From: JAIBJN01 sp035461525
Lineage (GTDB): Bacteria > Actinomycetota > Thermoleophilia > Gaiellales > Gaiellaceae
DNA: 19,583 bases
Reading direction: 5' to 3'
Assembly: GCA_035461525.1 (NCBI GenBank)
Contig: DATHVD010000067.1
Span: 1 to 19,583 of the forward strand
The notes beneath the pieces are model-generated. The model did no database searches. It had not been told where the DNA came from and saw only the letters and a list, made by a program, of their open reading frames with translations. A program made the position numbers and the translations under genes. Below are positions 1 to 8,120 of the stretch, piece after piece. Numbering within the stretch: position 1 is the stretch's first letter; each line of letters begins with the position of its first letter.

Positions 1-1025
1 GAGGGCAGGCCGGCGCGCTCCCGCCGCGCGGGCGAGGCCTGCGAGCGCACGACCTCGGCCGACGCCCCGACGCGGTCGTCGGCGAGCAGGCGCCGCGCCG
101 CGCCTCCGCGGTAGAGACCGGCGAAGAACCCACCTTCGCGGGCCCGCGCGCCCTCGCGCATCGTCTCCGCGAGCACGGCGAGGGCGTCCGCGCTCCCCGC
201 GGGGGGCATCGGCCCGAGCCGGTCGAGGACTCGGAGCGCGAAGGCGATCAGGATCCCGCCCGAAGACGGCGGCGGGTTCGACGTGAACTCCACGTCCCGG
301 TAGCGAATGCGCACCGGCCGGCGCCTGATGACACGGTAGGAGGCGAGGTCCTCCTCCGTGATCCGCCCCCCGTGCTCCAGCACGGCGGCGCTCGTCGCGC
401 GCGCGAGCTCGCCGTGCGTGAAGAGGCGAGCGCCCTCGGCGCCGAGCCGCTCGAGCGTGTCGGCGAGCTCCGGCATCGCCACGACCTCGCCCTCGTCGAG
501 GGGCGCGTCGCCTCCGTAGACGGCCCGCCCTGCCGGCTCGTGCCGCAGGACGCCGTCGAGGATCAGGTGCAGGAACGCCTGCGCGCCGCTCAGGCGCACG
601 CCGGCCCGCGCGGCCTCGACGGCGGGGGCGACGAGCTCGCGCCAGGGAAGGCGTCCGTAGCTCGCGTGCGCGGCCTCGAGCCCCGGAATCGCGCCCGGCA
701 CGGCGCAGGAGGCGGCGCCGATGAGGAAGACCTGGATCGCGTCCGGCGCGAACGTGACCTCGACGGCGTCCATCTCCCCGCCCGCGTCCCGCGGCAGCCC
801 GCGCCCGGGCGCGGCGACGCCGAAGTCGAGGATCCGGTCGCTGCGGTCGCGCGCGCGGTGCACGAGCATGAACCCGCCCGCGCCGGGCCCCGTGAGCGGG
901 CTCTCGGCCACCCAGGAGACGAAAGCGGCGGCGATGCAGGCGTCGACCGCGTTCCCACCCGCGGCGAGGATCCGGGCCCCCGCCTCGGCGGTGAGCGGGT
1001 GACCGGCGGCGACGGCACCCTTCAT
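1..1025 (-). CDS. ggt: gamma-glutamyltransferase, N-terminal part (cut by window edge)
   Basis: Gamma-glutamyltranspeptidase family (Ntn hydrolase), which cleaves or transfers the gamma-glutamyl group of glutathione and related amides. I read 341 codons from an ATG at 1025. The protein opens with MKGAVAAGHPLTAEAGARIL, then GGNAVDACIAAAF and GPGAGGFMLVH, and later YGRLPW, FTSNPPPSSGGI and an ETMREGARAR segment, all typical of the N-terminal (large-subunit) half. The self-cleavage site and nucleophilic Thr should lie beyond the left edge, so activity cannot be judged. There is no signal peptide or membrane helix, unlike the periplasmic E. coli enzyme, so this is probably a cytoplasmic or GGT-like actinobacterial form. 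It starts 17 bases after the lysA stop on the same strand and is likely the last visible gene of the arginine operon. The ribosome binding site is poor (a G-run about 13 bases upstream). Family assignment is secure; substrate is not. Confidence 0.88.
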   Translation of the reverse strand, partial: MKGAVAAGHPLTAEAGARILAAGGNAVDACIAAAFVSWVAESPLTGPGAGGFMLVHRARDRSDRILDFGVAAPGRGLPRDAGGEMDAVEVTFAPDAIQVFLIGAASCAVPGAIPGLEAAHASYGRLPWRELVAPAVEAARAGVRLSGAQAFLHLILDGVLRHEPAGRAVYGGDAPLDEGEVVAMPELADTLERLGAEGARLFTHGELARATSAAVLEHGGRITEEDLASYRVIRRRPVRIRYRDVEFTSNPPPSSGGILIAFALRVLDRLGPMPPAGSADALAVLAETMREGARAREGGFFAGLYRGGAARRLLADDRVGASAEVVRSQASPARRERAGLP

Positions 1026-1042
1026 GGGGAGAGCGTACCCCC

Positions 1043-2245
1043 CTACGGGAGCTCGCCGAGCGCGAGCTCCTCCGCGGGCACCGGCGCGCGGACTACGCGG
1101 TAGGCGCCGTTCTCCCACAGGACCTCGGCGCAGAGCGGACGGGCGTTGTACGTGGACGACATGACCCGGCAGTACGCGCCGGCCTGCCCGAGCTCGAGCA
1201 GGTCGCCCGGCTCCGGGAGCGGCAGCTCGACGTCGAGGGCGAAGAAGTCGCCCGTCTCGCACACCGGCCCGACGACGTCCACCGCGCCGCTCGGGCGCCC
1301 GTCCGCGCCGTCCGCAAGCCGGATCGGGTGGCGGGCGTCGTAGAGGGCCGGGCGGATGAGGTCGTTCATGCCGCCGTCGCAGACCGCGATCCGCCGGCCG
1401 GGCGCGTCCTTGACGTAGAGGACGCGCGTGACGAGCGTCCCCACGGGGCCGACGAGCCAGCGGCCGGGCTCGAGGACGAGGGTCGCGCCGAGCTCGCGGG
1501 CGACGCCGGCGAGGGCCTCCGCATAGGGCTCGACGGCAGCCTCCTCGCCGCCGTCGTAGGCGATGCCGAGGCCGCCCCCCGCGTCGAGATCGCGGAGGGG
1601 GACGCCGTCCGCCTCCAGCTCGCGCCAGAGCCCGGCGGCGCGCTCGGCCGCAGCGAGCACGGGCGCCGGGTCGCCGAGCTGCGAGCCGACGTGGAACGAG
1701 ATCCCGACCGGCTCGAGCGTCGGGTCGGCGGCGGCGCGCCGGTAGGCCTCGCGCGCGTCCCCGGCCCCCAGCCCGAACTTGCTCCCGGCGGAGCCGGTGG
1801 CGACGTAGGCGTGCGTCTCCGCCTCGACGTCGGGGTTGAGCCGCGCCGACACGGGCGCGACCACTCCGAGCGCGGCCGCCTCCTCGGCGACGACGTCGAG
1901 CTCGCCGAGGGACTCGACGTTGAGCGCGCGCACCCCGGCGAGGAGCGCGGCGCGGATCTCGTCCCGGCGCTTGCCGACGCCGGAGAAAACGATGCGCGCG
2001 CCCGGGACGCCGGCGCGCAAGGCCTTGGTCAGCTCCCCACCGGAGACGATGTCCGCGCCGAGGCCCTCCTCCGCCGCGATCCGGACGAGCGCGAGCGCGT
2101 CGTTCGCCTTCAGCGCGTAGCAGGCGACGTGGTCTATGCCCGCGAACGCGGCCAGGAAGCGGCGGATGCGCTCGCGGAAGAGGTCGCCGTCATAGGCGTA
2201 GAACGGCGTGCCGACGGCGTCGGCGACCTCCTCGTAGTTCTGCAT
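1043..2245 (-). CDS. lysA: diaminopimelate decarboxylase
   Basis: PLP enzyme that decarboxylates meso-diaminopimelate to L-lysine, the last step of lysine synthesis; cytoplasmic. It is 400 residues, close to the usual 410-450. The alanine-racemase-like barrel (about 10-270) holds the PLP lysine K46 in YALKAND, FHVGSQ at 185-189, the phosphate-binding GGGLGI at 223-228 and EPGRWLVGPVGT at 259-270. The C-terminal beta domain has CDGGMNDLIRPALYDARHP, the Cys of GPVCETGDFF (326-335) and SSTYNARP. The ATG at 2245 was chosen because the homology begins at once (VGTPFYAYD) and it lies 2 bases after the argH stop. The frame stays open far upstream through argH, but that part is a shadow of argH. Position at the end of an arginine cluster is unusual, since lysA more often sits beside argS or hom. 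It is probably translated from the arg message. Confidence 0.95.
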   Translation of the reverse strand: MQNYEEVADAVGTPFYAYDGDLFRERIRRFLAAFAGIDHVACYALKANDALALVRIAAEEGLGADIVSGGELTKALRAGVPGARIVFSGVGKRRDEIRAALLAGVRALNVESLGELDVVAEEAAALGVVAPVSARLNPDVEAETHAYVATGSAGSKFGLGAGDAREAYRRAAADPTLEPVGISFHVGSQLGDPAPVLAAAERAAGLWRELEADGVPLRDLDAGGGLGIAYDGGEEAAVEPYAEALAGVARELGATLVLEPGRWLVGPVGTLVTRVLYVKDAPGRRIAVCDGGMNDLIRPALYDARHPIRLADGADGRPSGAVDVVGPVCETGDFFALDVELPLPEPGDLLELGQAGAYCRVMSSTYNARPLCAEVLWENGAYRVVRAPVPAEELALGELP

Positions 2246-2247
2246 GC

Positions 2248-3495
2248 CTAGATCTTCGCCAATCGGGCCCGCGCGGCGGCGAGCGAGGCGCGGACGTCCC
2301 CCGGCCCGGGCGCCCGCCGGGCGGCGACGCTCGCGGCCGCGTCCCCCGGCGGCTCCAGCTCGCCGGCGCGGACCGCGTCGGCCACGTCCGCGTATGCGTC
2401 CCGGAACGCGGCGCCGCCGGCCACGAGCTCCTCGGCCGCGTCCGTAGCGAGGAGCGCCGGGTCCGCCGCGGCCGCCGCCGTCCGCTCCCGGTCGATCTCG
2501 AGACCGTCGACGAGGACCGTGAGCGCCCCCACGGCCCCGCCCACGTCGCGGCGGGCGGCGAAGACGGGCGGCTTGTCCTCCTGCAGGTCGCGGTTGTAGG
2601 CGAGCGGCAGGCCCTTCACCACCGCGAGGAGGCCGGCGAGGCGGCCGACGGCCGTCCCCGCCTTCCCGCGCACGAGCTCGGCCACGTCGGGGTTGAGCTT
2701 CTGCGGCATCGCCGACGACCCCGTGGCCGCCTCCTCCGGAAGCCGTGCGAAGCCGAACTCGGCAGAGCTCCAGAGGACGATCTCCTCGCCGATCCGCGAG
2801 AGGTGGCCGAGAAGGACGGCGGCGGCGTAGAGGTAGTCGAGCACGAAATCGCGGTCGGCCACGGCGTCGAGCGAGTTGCGCGCCTGCGGGCCGGGAGGCG
2901 CCGGGAGGGGCAGGGTCGACCCCGCGAGCGCCCCCGCGCCCAGCGGGCTCGGCCTCGACTGCTCGGCGGCATGGGCGAAGCGGGCGAGGTCGCGCTCCAG
3001 CATCTCCTCCCAGGCGAGCAGATGGTGCCCGACCGTGACCGGCTGCGCGCGCTGGAGGTGCGTGTAGCCGGGGAAGAGCGTCTCCGCCTCGCGCTCGGCG
3101 AGGCCGAGGATCGCGCCGGCGAGCCCCGCGATCCCGGCCCTGGCCTCGGCGCAGGCGTCGGCGACGTAGAGGCGGAACGCGGCGGCGACCTGGTCGTTGC
3201 GCGAGCGCCCGGCGTGGATCTTGCGCCCCGCCTCGCCGAGCAGGCGCTCGAGCGCCGAGTGGACGTCCTCGTCCTCCGGAAGGAGGGCGGCCGCGCCCCC
3301 CTCCCGGATCTCCGTGAGCCGCCCCTCGATCTCTGCAAGCTCCTCGTCCGTGAGGAGACCGGCCGCGTGCAGCCGCCGCGCGTGCACGAGCGACGCCTTG
3401 CAGTCGAAGGGGAGGAGCTCCGCGTCGTCGGCGCGGAGGAACGCCGCCACCTCGGGCGCAAGCCTGCCCTCGACCCGGGCCGCCCAGAGGGTCAA
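2248..3495 (-). CDS. argH: argininosuccinate lyase (short form, TTG start)
   Basis: Splits argininosuccinate to arginine and fumarate, the last arginine step; a homotetramer of the fumarase/aspartase superfamily. At 415 residues it is shorter than the usual 455-470. Visible motifs are HAGRSRNDQV (94-103), the catalytic His in GYTHLQRAQPVT (143-154), GAGALAGST (186-194), NSLDAVADRDF (207-217) and the signature GSSAMPQKLNPD (259-270) with the catalytic Ser. The N-terminal motif normally WGGRF reads WAARV here, and the loop after GAGALAGST is shortened. The start is TTG at 3495, which overlaps the argG stop as TTGA; the first residues (TLWAARVEG) align with the usual N-terminus. It is coupled to argG upstream and followed by lysA after 2 bases. 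Identity is firm. The changed WGGRF motif is an oddity whose effect on activity I cannot judge. Confidence 0.95.
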   Translation of the reverse strand: MTLWAARVEGRLAPEVAAFLRADDAELLPFDCKASLVHARRLHAAGLLTDEELAEIEGRLTEIREGGAAALLPEDEDVHSALERLLGEAGRKIHAGRSRNDQVAAAFRLYVADACAEARAGIAGLAGAILGLAEREAETLFPGYTHLQRAQPVTVGHHLLAWEEMLERDLARFAHAAEQSRPSPLGAGALAGSTLPLPAPPGPQARNSLDAVADRDFVLDYLYAAAVLLGHLSRIGEEIVLWSSAEFGFARLPEEAATGSSAMPQKLNPDVAELVRGKAGTAVGRLAGLLAVVKGLPLAYNRDLQEDKPPVFAARRDVGGAVGALTVLVDGLEIDRERTAAAAADPALLATDAAEELVAGGAAFRDAYADVADAVRAGELEPPGDAAASVAARRAPGPGDVRASLAAARARLAKI

Positions 3496-4697
3496 ACCGC
3501 AGCGCCCCTCCGCTCGCGGGCGGCGGCCAGCTCGGCCTCGAGCGCGGCGATCTGGACGAACCCCTCGGCGGCGGCGTGCGGGAACGTCTCCTCCGCCCCG
3601 TAGGAGGCGAGCGTCTCGGCGTAGAGCGCCTGCGGCGAACGCCTCCCCGCGACGGCGAACGCGGCCGGGCGCAGCTCGAGCCGCACGTCGCCCTCGACCG
3701 GCCCCTGCGTCGCATCGACGAACGCGTCGATCGCCTCGCGAAGCGGGCTGAACCAGTGGCCCTCGTAGACGAGCGTCGCCCAGCGGTCCTCGAGCCGGCG
3801 CTTCTCCGCGAGCTCGGCGCGCGTGAGGACCAGATCCTCGAGCGCGCGGTGGGCCTCGATGAGGACGAGCGCGGCCGGCGCCTCGTAGACCTCGCGGCTC
3901 TTGATGCCGACGGCACGGTTCTCGATCATGTCGATCCGTCCGATCCCGTACGCGCCCGCGTGCTCGTTCAGCTCCTGGAGGAGCTCCGCGAGACCGAGCT
4001 CGTCGCCGTCGAGGGCGACGGGGAGGCCTTGCGCGAAGCCGACGACGAGCTCCACGGGCTCGGGCGCCCCGGAGGGGTCGGACGTGAGCTCGAAGGCGTC
4101 CTCGGGCGGCGCTACCCACGGATCCTCGAGGATCCCCGCCTCGATCGAGCGCCCGACGAGGTTCGCGTCGATCGAGTACGGCGAGGCGGCGGTCTGCGCG
4201 ACCGGGATCCTCCGGGCGAGCGCGAAGGCGATCTCCTCCTCTCGGGCCCAGATCCGGTCCCGGAGCGGCGCGATCACCCGCACGCCGGGGTACTTGGCGC
4301 GCAGCGCGATCTCGAAGCGGAGCTGGTCGTTGCCCTTGCCGGTGCAGCCGTGAACGACCGCGTCGGCGCCCGCGTCGAGGGCGACCCCGGCGACCGTCTC
4401 GGCGATCACCGGCCGCGAGAGCGCGGAGACGAGCGGGTACTTGCCCTCGTAGAGCGCGTTCGCCTTCAGGGCCTTCGCCACCTGCTCCTCGGCGAACTCC
4501 TCGCGTCGGTCGGCGACGACGACCTCGTCCGCCCCGGCGGCGCGCCCGCGCGCGACGGACGGCTCGATCTCGACCTGCTGGCCGACGTCGACGAGGACCG
4601 CGATCACCTCGTCGAAGCCGTAGTCCTCCTTCAGCCACGCGATCGCGCAGCTCGTGTCCAGCCCGCCGCTGAAGGCGAGCACGGCGGTGCCGCTCAT
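3492..4697 (-). CDS. argG: argininosuccinate synthase
   Basis: ATP-dependent ligation of citrulline and aspartate to argininosuccinate (AMP-forming), the penultimate arginine step; cytoplasmic homotetramer. It is 401 residues, the normal length. The N-type ATP pyrophosphatase loop AFSGGLDTS lies at 8-16; HGCTGKGNDQLRFE, SPYSIDANLVGRSIE and EAGILEDP follow in the expected order, as do YGIGRIDMIENR and GIKSREVYEAPA. The ATG at 4697 overlaps the argR stop as ATGA, and the 3' end overlaps the argH start as TTGA, so all three are translationally coupled. No anomaly seen. Confidence 0.97.
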   Translation of the reverse strand: MSGTAVLAFSGGLDTSCAIAWLKEDYGFDEVIAVLVDVGQQVEIEPSVARGRAAGADEVVVADRREEFAEEQVAKALKANALYEGKYPLVSALSRPVIAETVAGVALDAGADAVVHGCTGKGNDQLRFEIALRAKYPGVRVIAPLRDRIWAREEEIAFALARRIPVAQTAASPYSIDANLVGRSIEAGILEDPWVAPPEDAFELTSDPSGAPEPVELVVGFAQGLPVALDGDELGLAELLQELNEHAGAYGIGRIDMIENRAVGIKSREVYEAPAALVLIEAHRALEDLVLTRAELAEKRRLEDRWATLVYEGHWFSPLREAIDAFVDATQGPVEGDVRLELRPAAFAVAGRRSPQALYAETLASYGAEETFPHAAAEGFVQIAALEAELAAARERRGAAV

Positions 4698-5161
4698 GCT
4701 GCTCCTTCCATCAGGTGTGCTCTTAGCTCGTCGGTCAGCGCGGCGCCCGGGACGCCCTCGCGCGCGACGACGATGATCGTGTTCTCGCCCGCGACGGTCG
4801 CGAGGACGCGCGGGTGCGCGGAGTCGTCGATCGCGTCCGCCAGCGGGACCGCGTAGCCGCGCGGGGTCAGGACGACGACGATGTTGGCGCTCGACTCGAT
4901 CGTCAGGGCCCAGCGGCGCAGCGCGGCCCGAAGGCCGAGCATCCGGTCGGGGTCCTGCACGCCCGGCGGCGCGTACACCAGCCTCCCGCTCGCGCCCCGC
5001 ACCTTGGCGAGGCCGAGCTCGTGGACGTCGCGCGAGACGGTCGTCTGGACGACCTCGTGCCCCGCCTCGCGCAGGGCCTCCACGAGCTCTCCCTGCGTGG
5101 CGATCTCCTGCTCGGAGACGAGGCGCAGGATCGCAGCCTGCCGCCGGGCCTTGTCGGTCAC
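4694..5161 (-). CDS. argR: arginine repressor, ArgR/AhrC family
   Basis: Arginine-sensing transcription factor, active as a hexamer (dimer of trimers), that binds ARG boxes in arginine genes. It is 155 residues, the usual length. The N-terminal winged helix holds ATQGELVEALREAGHEVVQTT and the recognition-helix SRD at 43-45, then HELGLAKV. The C-terminal oligomerisation and arginine-binding domain (about 80-155) ends with the characteristic core, but where most homologues read G-D-D/N-T it reads GENT (125-128). The start is GTG at 5161, directly abutting the argD TGA stop; the end overlaps argG as ATGA. Being inside the operon suggests autoregulation. Its likely targets are the argC/carA intergenic boxes at 9111-9144. 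Confidence 0.95.
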   Translation of the reverse strand: MTDKARRQAAILRLVSEQEIATQGELVEALREAGHEVVQTTVSRDVHELGLAKVRGASGRLVYAPPGVQDPDRMLGLRAALRRWALTIESSANIVVVLTPRGYAVPLADAIDDSAHPRVLATVAGENTIIVVAREGVPGAALTDELRAHLMEGAA

Positions 5162-6304
5162 TCAGAGCACCTCCCTGAGGATGTCGAGGGCCTCGTCCAC
5201 GTCCCCGCGGCCGACGACGAGCGGCGGCGTCAGGCGCAGCACGCGGTCACCGGCGGCGGTGACGAGGAGGCCCCGGTCGAGGCAGTCGGCGACGACGCCG
5301 GAAGCTGGACGGTCGAGCTGGGCGCCCAGGAGGAGGCCGAGGCCGCGCACCTCGCGCACCGCGCCAAGGCGCTCGAGCCCCTGCCGGAGGCGTGCGCCCA
5401 TGTCGCGCACGTTGGCCAGGAGCTCGCCGTCGACCGCGTCGCAGACGGCGCAGGCCGCCGCGCAGGAGACCGGATTGCCCCCGAAGGTCGAGGCGTGGTC
5501 GCCGGGCTCGAGCCCGCGAGGTGCGTCCGCGCTCACGAGCAGGCAGCCGATCGGGAGCCCGTTCGCCAGGCCTTTGGCGAGGGTGACGAGGTCGGGGCGG
5601 ACGCCGGCCTGCTCGAACGCGAAGAACGTGCCGGTGCGCCCGACGCCCGTCTGCACCTCGTCGAACGCGAGGAGCGCGCCCGCTCCGGCGGCGAGCTCGG
5701 CGGCCGCCTCGAGGAAGAGCGGCTCGAGCGGGACGACGCCGCCCTCGCCGAGCACCGGCTCGAGCAGGACGATGCCGGTGTCGGGCCCGACGGCGGCCGC
5801 GAGCGACTCGACGTCGTTGGGTCGCACGAAGCGCACGGGGCCGGGCAGCGGCTCGAATGCCCTCCGCTTCGCGGGCTGGCCCGTGACGGAGAGGGCCCCG
5901 AGCGTCCGGCCGTGGAACGAGCCCTCGAGCGCGACCGCGCCGGGCCTGCCGGTCGCCTTGCGCGCGTGCTTGAGGGCCGCCTCGACGGCCTCCGCGCCCG
6001 AGTTGCAGAAGAAGGCCTCCGCGCCGGCGCCGCCGAAACGCTCCGAGAGCCGCTCGGCGAGCCGCACCATCGGCTCCGACCAGTAGAGGTTGGAGACGTG
6101 CCAGAGGCGGTCGAGCTGGTCGCGCGCCGCGGCCGTCGTCTCCCCGTGCCCGTGGCCGAGCCCGACGACGGCGATGCCGGCCGCGAAGTCGAGGTACGTC
6201 CGCCCGTCGGAGCCGACGAGCCACGTGCCGACGCCCTCCACGAGCGTGACGTCGTGGCGCGCGTACGTCGCGAGCACCGGCGGCTGGGCGACCTGGCCGC
6301 TCAC
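5162..6304 (-). CDS. argD: acetylornithine aminotransferase
   Basis: Class III PLP aminotransferase converting N-acetylglutamate semialdehyde to N-acetylornithine with glutamate as donor; it can also serve as succinyl-DAP aminotransferase in lysine synthesis. It is 380 residues, typical for ArgD. Motifs in order: YLDFAAGIAV (37-46), FFCNSGAEAVEAALK (98-112), GSFHGRT (128-134), LAFDEVQTGVGRTG (212-225) with the PLP Asp215, the PLP lysine K244 in TLAKGLANGLPIG, and HASTFGGNPVSCA (270-282). The GTG start at 6304 overlaps the argB stop as GTGA. The frame stays open far upstream, but that extension is a shadow of argB. In many actinobacteria argF comes next; here the next gene is argR. Confidence 0.96.
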   Translation of the reverse strand: MSGQVAQPPVLATYARHDVTLVEGVGTWLVGSDGRTYLDFAAGIAVVGLGHGHGETTAAARDQLDRLWHVSNLYWSEPMVRLAERLSERFGGAGAEAFFCNSGAEAVEAALKHARKATGRPGAVALEGSFHGRTLGALSVTGQPAKRRAFEPLPGPVRFVRPNDVESLAAAVGPDTGIVLLEPVLGEGGVVPLEPLFLEAAAELAAGAGALLAFDEVQTGVGRTGTFFAFEQAGVRPDLVTLAKGLANGLPIGCLLVSADAPRGLEPGDHASTFGGNPVSCAAACAVCDAVDGELLANVRDMGARLRQGLERLGAVREVRGLGLLLGAQLDRPASGVVADCLDRGLLVTAAGDRVLRLTPPLVVGRGDVDEALDILREVL

Positions 6305-6969
6305 GCGCGCACCACCGTCTCGCCGATCTCCGCGCGAACCCCGGCCCGGGCGGCGCGCACGGCGGCCCGCAGCTTGGGGACGATGCCTCCCTCGAAGTCG
6401 CCGCCGTCGAGGAGACGGTCGGCCTCGTCGGCCCCGAGCGCGGGGACGAGCGCCCCTGCGACCAGGACGCCGGGGACGTCGGTGTGGAAGAGGAGCCGCT
6501 CGGCGCCGAGCCCGACGGCCAGAGCCCAGGCCGCCTCGTCGGCGTTGACGTTGAGCGGGCCCTCCGCGAGCGGCGCGACGACCGGGATGCGCCCGGCGGC
6601 GAGCGCCGCCGTGACCGCCGCCGGCCGGCTCGGGAGCGGCTCGCCGACGAGCCCCAGCTCGGGCACGGGCCGCGCGCGGAGGCCGACGTCGGCGCCGACG
6701 AAACCGACGGCGTCCGGCGCGAGCGACGCGCAGACGGCTGCGTTCACGCGGGCGAGCGAGTCGCGGACGACCGCGAGCGCGGCCGGCTCCGTCACGCGGC
6801 GCCCGCCGACGAAGCGGACGGTGAGGCCGCGGCGGGCCATGTCGGCCGAGATCTGCGGGCCGGCGCCGTGGACGACGCAAACGCGGCTCCCCTGGGCGAC
6901 CAGATCCCGGACGGCCACCGCGACCGCCCCCGAGACGGCGCCGCCGACCTTGAGGACGACCAGGGTCAC
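6301..6969 (-). CDS. argB: acetylglutamate kinase (short form)
   Basis: Phosphorylates N-acetylglutamate; amino acid kinase family, often the feedback-controlled step. Key positions are present: K7 in LKVGG, HGAGP at 34-38 (usually HGGGP), R58 in GGRRVT, the NVNAD motif at 140-144 and K199 in GGIVPKL, so it should be catalytically competent. It is only 222 residues against about 258 in E. coli and 290-300 in arginine-inhibited hexameric enzymes. It starts right at the first beta strand (TLVVLKVGG), so the N-terminal helix that builds the arginine-sensitive hexamer is absent. The GTG start at 6969 overlaps the argJ stop as GTGA. A UMP kinase-like or LysW-dependent alternative is less likely given its place between argJ and argD and the NVNAD motif. 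Confidence 0.92.
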   Translation of the reverse strand: MTLVVLKVGGAVSGAVAVAVRDLVAQGSRVCVVHGAGPQISADMARRGLTVRFVGGRRVTEPAALAVVRDSLARVNAAVCASLAPDAVGFVGADVGLRARPVPELGLVGEPLPSRPAAVTAALAAGRIPVVAPLAEGPLNVNADEAAWALAVGLGAERLLFHTDVPGVLVAGALVPALGADEADRLLDGGDFEGGIVPKLRAAVRAARAGVRAEIGETVVRA

Positions 6970-8120
6970 GTCGTGTACTCCGCGTTGATGCGCACGTAGT
7001 CGTAGGTGAGGTCGGACGCGAGGTAGGCTGCCGAGCCACGCCCGAGGCCCAGGTCGAGCTCGATGGCGAGCGAGGCGGAGTCGAGGTCCGGCTCGGCCGG
7101 AAGCGGTGTCCCGGCCGCGAAGACCGCCGTGCCGTTGAACGAGAGCGAGAGGCTCGCGGGGTCGAGCTGGGCGAAGCCGCCGTTGCAGGGCGCCGAGCCG
7201 GCGGCGGCGAGCACGCGCCCCCAGTTGGGGTCACGGCCGAAGGCCGCCGTCTTCACGAGCGGCGAGGTGGCGACGCGGCGTGCGATCGCGGCCGCCTCGC
7301 GATCGTCGGCGGCGCCGGCCACGCTCACCTCGATCAGGACCGTCCTCCCCTCGCCGTCCTCGACGATCTGACGTGCCAGGTCGGCGCACACCTCGTGTAG
7401 CGCCCGCGCGAAGGACTCCTCGTCCCTGGCCGCGCCCGAGGCGCCGTTGGCGAGGAGGAGGACGGCGTCGTTCGTCGAGCACTCGCCGTCCACGGAGATG
7501 CGGTTGAAGGAGGCCTCGACGGCGGGCCGCAGGAAGCCCGCGGCCTCTCCGGGGCGAAGCGGGTAGTCGGTGGTGACGACGGCGAGCATCGTCGCAAGCG
7601 CCGGGTGGATCATCCCGGCCCCCTTCGCCGCTCCCCCGACGACGAAGCCGGCGCCTTCCGCGCGCGCCTCCTTCGGCCGCGTGTCCGTGGTCAGCATCGC
7701 GCGCGCGGCGTCGGCGCCCCCGCCCGGCGAGAGCGCCGCCGCGGCGTCGGCGAGGCCGGCGCGCACCTTCCCGAGCGGGAGCGGCGCGCCGATGACGCCG
7801 GTCGAGAGGACGAGCACCTCCTCGACGTGCAGGCCGAGGAGCCGGGCCGCCTCCGCCGCCGCGGCGAGCGCGTCGATCTCCCCACGCTCGCCGGTAGCGG
7901 CGTTGGCGACCCCCGAGTTGACGACGACCGCCTGCGGCTCGGCGGCGGCGAGGTGGGCCTTCGAGACCTTGACCGGGGCGGCCTGGACCCGGTTCGTCGT
8001 GAACATGCCCGCACCGACCGCGGGCACGAGCGAGCGCACGAGCGCGAGATCGAGGTGGGCGCGGCGGATGCCGCACGCCACGCCGCTCGCCGCGAAGCCC
8101 CTGGCGGCGGTGAGGCTCAT
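6966..8120 (-). CDS. argJ: ornithine acetyltransferase / N-acetylglutamate synthase
   Basis: ArgJ moves the acetyl group from N-acetylornithine to glutamate, giving the cyclic acetyl pathway; some members also use acetyl-CoA. It is 384 residues. It is an Ntn-type enzyme that cleaves itself before a Thr: the ATML site is in HPALATMLAVVTTD, making T177 the probable nucleophile after cleavage at A176/T177. Other landmarks are RGFAASGVACGIR (7-19), MFTTNRVQAAPV (39-50), VVVNSGVANAATG (65-77), LVLSTGVIG (103-111), AAKGAGMIHPAL, DGECSTND and GRDPNWGRVLAA. The ATG at 8120 overlaps the argC stop as ATGA. No argA or argE is visible, which fits a recycling pathway. Confidence 0.96.
   Translation of the reverse strand: MSLTAARGFAASGVACGIRRAHLDLALVRSLVPAVGAGMFTTNRVQAAPVKVSKAHLAAAEPQAVVVNSGVANAATGERGEIDALAAAAEAARLLGLHVEEVLVLSTGVIGAPLPLGKVRAGLADAAAALSPGGGADAARAMLTTDTRPKEARAEGAGFVVGGAAKGAGMIHPALATMLAVVTTDYPLRPGEAAGFLRPAVEASFNRISVDGECSTNDAVLLLANGASGAARDEESFARALHEVCADLARQIVEDGEGRTVLIEVSVAGAADDREAAAIARRVATSPLVKTAAFGRDPNWGRVLAAAGSAPCNGGFAQLDPASLSLSFNGTAVFAAGTPLPAEPDLDSASLAIELDLGLGRGSAAYLASDLTYDYVRINAEYTT

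Noticed and set aside
1043..3916. A 957-residue fusion of argH-region sequence with LysA
   Set aside because: Upstream of residue MQNYEEV the frame is Arg/Ala low-complexity and out of phase with the real argH; LysA starts at 2245.
4814..6988. A 724-codon plus-strand frame opposite argR, argD and argB
   Set aside because: Composition is that of an antisense shadow; three well-recognised genes occupy the other strand.
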